From: Jimgerdemannia flammicorona | Lineage: Eukaryota; Mucoromycota; Endogonomycetes; Endogonales; Endogonaceae | DNA: 23,095 nt | Direction of reading: 5' to 3' | Assembly (NCBI GenBank): GCA_003990745.1 | Contig: RBNI01001313.1 | Span: 1 to 23,095 of the forward strand | Shown: in pieces, positions 20,277 to 23,095 of the stretch | Layout: the number at the start of each line of letters is the position of its first letter | Position numbering within the stretch: position 1 is the stretch's first letter | Notes under the pieces: model-generated | Database searches by the model: none | The model's input: the letters and a program-made list of their open reading frames with translations, nothing else | Told to the model about the DNA's origin: nothing | Position numbers and translations under genes: made by a program

Positions 20277-21269
20277 TCATAATATATAAGCAGGATACGT
20301 GGTGCTATATTGATGTTCAGGTTCGCCAAATCGCGGCGCACCGTTTCTGTCCTCCGCAGGAATGCTGACATTGGGATTCAGACTGATATTGCACCAATTC
20401 CACATCAGATTACTTGTATTCCTACCGTAAAAGAAATCAGCTACGAGACTAGGGATGCCTAATAGTCCCGGATACAGATTTAACATCGTGACGTCCATCT
20501 ACCCATTGATCTGTCCCAACGTTCTTGGTTAATTTTTCTTCAGCGATGTTCAAATCCGCTTCGCAATGTTGGCGGTAGAATATCTCGAGCGACTACGAAG
20601 CCGAATGGCCATGATTAAAGTATTGGCTGCCTGCGCAGAGGAAAGAATCGAGGAGAGAACCAAAATTGAATGGTAATAGAAATATCAGGCCCAGTGCGTT
20701 GGAACGCGGGATGAAACAGGGTGAAGTGATACCTACATCTCTCGAATTCGGACAGTAAACTGGACCTCCGTCCTATCTGCTCATTTCTGGTATTTTCAAC
20801 CTTGGAAGTGATTATACATATGACCCAGAAGTTGTGGATACGCCCACCCTTCTTCGGGTCCTCTGCAGAAGAGATACCGCTCACCTTGCCCATAATTAAT
20901 CCCATCACAGAGCATATACGGATTGATTCCGGCCATCGGTAGCCTACGCCGTCATCCCCCAAACCGCTCCCGTGATGGTCCCGCAAATCCGTATCACGAA
21001 CTACAGGATTCATAACGACCAGGATCAAAATACAGGCCCACTACGCACAAATTGATCCATTGTTGCATCAAAGTACGCGAACGACAATAGGAAGGTGATG
21101 GCAACTGCCTTGATTTTGTAGGCGGTAAATCGGTGTAACTGGCACCAGTGAGTAACCGGATATAGATCAGGAGTAGCGGTTTCAGAGGGGAAAGAGATTT
21201 GAGGTCCGTGGGCGGTGGCGGAAAGGACACGGTCTTTGTGGCGGCGTGTGAAGGCGATGGAATTGCCAT
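20277..21269 (-). CDS. Multi-exon membrane protein gene or remnant (uncertain)
   Basis: Several minus-strand pieces in different frames look like membrane-protein exons: about 21150-21032 (RFTAYKIKAVAITFLLSFAY, then FDATMDQFVRSGPVF), about 20720-20620 (SNALGLIFLLPFNFGSLLDS then FLCAGSQYF) and 20498-20277 (MLNLYPGLLGIPSLVADFFY then GRNTSNLMWNWCN). An ATG at 21269 heads the first piece. The last piece loosely recalls the YPPLF..PW..TS..DFW..R region of fungal wax-synthase-like (MBOAT_2) proteins, but the RRWH residues are absent, so this is only a suggestion. I could not join the pieces with confident introns. It may be a decayed gene. Confidence 0.3.
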
Positions 21270-22074
21270 GTCAGCTAGCTAGGAATCCGGATGCACCAAA
21301 TGCAGGCTACGGGACCGGGTTAGGGCAAGACTAACGTCATGGTCACTAAAGATAGATTGGAGACATTTAATCAAGGGTCGGTCAGAGAAACGCAGCAGGA
21401 CCTTTAACCTTCCTCGACACTCGGTCCTCCCAACATATTCTTGCACATCATGATGTCTCTAAAACCCAAACTATCCGATCGCGTCCATTCAACCTATTCA
21501 CACACACCCACAGAGTTTCCACCCTTATCTTACACCGTCAAATGATCGTTCCCTTAGCCCGCCTTCCTAATGTTAATCTTCGGCAAAACACACTCTACAC
21601 TCTTCCGCATGACCCTATCCACGCCTCTGTTGCTTCCTCTTCCTCTCCACAACTTTGTTCCTCGTCTTCAACGTCTTTAAACAATCTGCCAGATTCCTCA
21701 GCTCTCCCGCCACCTCCCTCAATGAGAACAGAAAGAAGACAGGTAACAGCTCCTCGTGCGGACCCAGGTCCATTATCCCAGCGAGGAACGCTGGGACACA
21801 GCCGTCAAAAATTGCCTTGTGTAGTCTGGCAGCGGGCGACGGCCCGCAGAAACAGTGGTGGTGGGAGTGGGGGCGTTGGGTTGGGTCAGTAAGCATCGTG
21901 AATGAGGTGGTGGTGTTGGGCGCCGATGGACAACCATGCTCTCGCCCATCACCGCTTCTTCCCTCCCTCATTCTTTCCACCCCCTCCCCTAATATCCGCG
22001 CCATTATCTTTCTTGGGCCCTTCAATCAACTCCTGTAGAATCAAAAGTTTCTCCTCGAGGCTAGAAGAGCTAGC
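21270..22074. other. Intergenic or decayed coding stretch
   Basis: Overlapping open frames on both strands (21542-22038 plus; 21615-22025 minus) have compositional bias towards Ser/Pro or Arg/Gly and I cannot choose between them. The plus frame includes FLVFNVFKQSARFLSSPATS. It could be the 5' continuation of the plus-strand remnant that follows. Confidence 0.3.
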
Positions 22075-22589
22075 ATGGCAGCACCAAAAGAATTGAGGAA
22101 CGTGTTTGGAGGAGGATCAGATAAAGCAGAAGAAGGAGATAATAAGGAAAGTCGTCAGGGTGGTGGAGGCATTGAAGGAAAAATGGATAGGGAAGAATTT
22201 GACGCCGAAGACTAACCACACCCCCGGACGCGCGAGGGTCGTCGCGAGAGCCGGAAAGGGCGATCCACACCTTGGCCTCCCGCATCTGTGACGGAGAGCG
22301 AAGGTGAAGACAATGAGTACGAGAAGGGCGAGAAGGACGAGAAGGAGCAGACGGAGGCGGAAGAGGACCTTGAACAGTCAACAATACACCCGATCCGATT
22401 GATGCCGGTTATTCCGCCTGTCATAATCGCCGAGTGGTGTGAACACGCCCAGAGCGCAAATCCGAAGGAGATCGTATACGGAGATCAGGAGCTGTTGGTC
22501 ATATGGGTGTCAAAGGGCCGCTGGTCGAGTTGACAATTGTGTGTGAAGAGATGCTGAAAGCCGTGAGGAAGGAGTTGGAGAGGAAGTGA
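22075..22589 (+). pseudogene. Plus-strand remnant ending in a FUSC-like segment (uncertain)
   Basis: Three open segments in different frames: 22075-22215 (MAAPKELRNVFGGGSDKAEE..), about 22288-22500 (acidic ESEGEDNEYEKGEKDEKEQT, then IIAEWCEHAQSANPKEIVYG and DQELL) and 22503-22589 (MGVKGPLVELTIVCEEML then KAVRKELERK, TGA). The order DQELL..GPLVEL..CEEML..V.KEL resembles the region following the N-terminal membrane half in fungal FUSC-like/BRE4-type proteins. The frame changes need introns, sequencing errors or decay. Confidence 0.3.
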
Positions 22590-22987
22590 ATATTGGGCAG
22601 GCTAAGTGCAGGCGAATCCAGATGCCGCGTGAGCCTAGGCACGCACATCTTAACATCCTTGAAATCCGTACTCCCCGCATACCCGTACGAGACCTTATAC
22701 CTTGCCTCGCTGTACGTGGTGAGCACCTTGGCGAAGGCATGTCGCATGCGCGTGCTAACATGGTTGACAGTAGGTCGAATCGCACAGGACCGAGCAGGAA
22801 GGCGGAGGTGGTGAGGTCGAGAAGGGTACGGATCTCGGTGAGAGGGCGCGACCCAGAGCTTGCGAAGCTGATTCACGCTGGAGAGAACGGCGCCGAGGAA
22901 GAACGGGCGGGCAAAGTCGAGGATTGAGGAGGTTGAGAAGGTCGACAGGTCGACGGATTTGGAGAACGTGTTCAGGATAGCGGACAT
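22590..22987 (-). pseudogene. FUSC-like (BRE4/aromatic-acid-exporter-like) gene fragment with frame changes
   Basis: Family-like pieces are spread over three minus frames, in order: MSAILNTFSKSVDLSTFSTS from 22987; RRSLQRESASQALGRAL; LTEIRTLLDLTTSAFLLG (about 22843-22790); then MRHAFAKVLTTYSEARYKVS, YGYAGSTDFKDVKMCVPRL and TRHL (22747-22620). This order (conserved Arg/Ala helix, LxxLLDLxTxxFLL, then EARYxVSYG..DFK..V..LTRHL) is what I expect after the first membrane block of fungal FUSC-like transporters. The first frame change sits at CTCTC and could be a 2-nt insertion. The frame around 22700 may use a tiny intron. The gene is probably broken. Confidence 0.4.
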
Positions 22988-23095
22988 GACGCCGAAAAAA
23001 AAGAATCTTGATCGGATCGAGATGTAATGAGGGATTTGTTAAATGTTTAAATAGCATAGCTCGCTCATCCCCTCTCTTCACACTTGTCCCACTAA

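Overview
The window looks like nuclear DNA of a filamentous fungus. Genes are broken by short introns (81-98 bp in the clear cases) with GTATGT or GTGAGT donors and CAG or AAG acceptors. The one well-preserved gene is a cytoplasmic protein kinase whose WIP..F..LAEGGFAKVY opening and TQHPETK..LMIMPFA segment resemble the expanded kinase families of Mucoromycota (Glomeromycotina, Endogonales, Mortierella). That placement is inference from family style; no rRNA or marker gene is present. Long stretches have no genes and are filled with repeats.

Positions 402-4963, minus strand: an intact kinase (two coding exons, start at 4963), followed in the same orientation by a tandem array of leucine-rich-repeat exons. 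Sixteen exons, fourteen of them exactly 84 bp, each encode one 28-residue LRR of the ribonuclease-inhibitor/NLR type. All are bounded by phase-1 introns and all sit in near-identical exon+intron cassettes of about 180 bp. A terminal LRR exon ends in a stop at 402-404, and a 168-bp open exon (3346-3513) joins the array to the kinase side in the right phase. If spliced as one gene, the 20 exons total 2772 nt, an unbroken 923-residue kinase-LRR protein. This is the most interesting object in the window.

Positions 5468-6033, plus strand: a two-exon gene or gene fragment of unknown function, divergent from the kinase.

Positions about 6980-19600: a nested repeat landscape. Two foldback-type elements (8539-12455 and 13600-17197) have arms of about 1-2.3 kb. 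Each arm carries the same modules: a TCACGTGA palindrome, a unique block, a GTGGCT..AGCCAC hairpin, then a degenerate minisatellite with the core CGCTTAGTCGTC. In the first element the minisatellites face inward; in the second they face outward. A third, wider inverted pair (8153-8260 and 18832-18960) encloses both and carries a conserved short peptide frame. Further minisatellite patches lie at 7640-8045 and 19410-19600.

Positions 19750-23095: remnants of multi-exon membrane-protein genes. The minus strand at 20277-21269 shows hydrophobic segments spread over several frames. At 22075-22987 there are pieces that look like a fungal FUSC-like (BRE4/aromatic-acid-exporter-like) protein, with frame changes and possibly an inverted segment. 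These calls are tentative.
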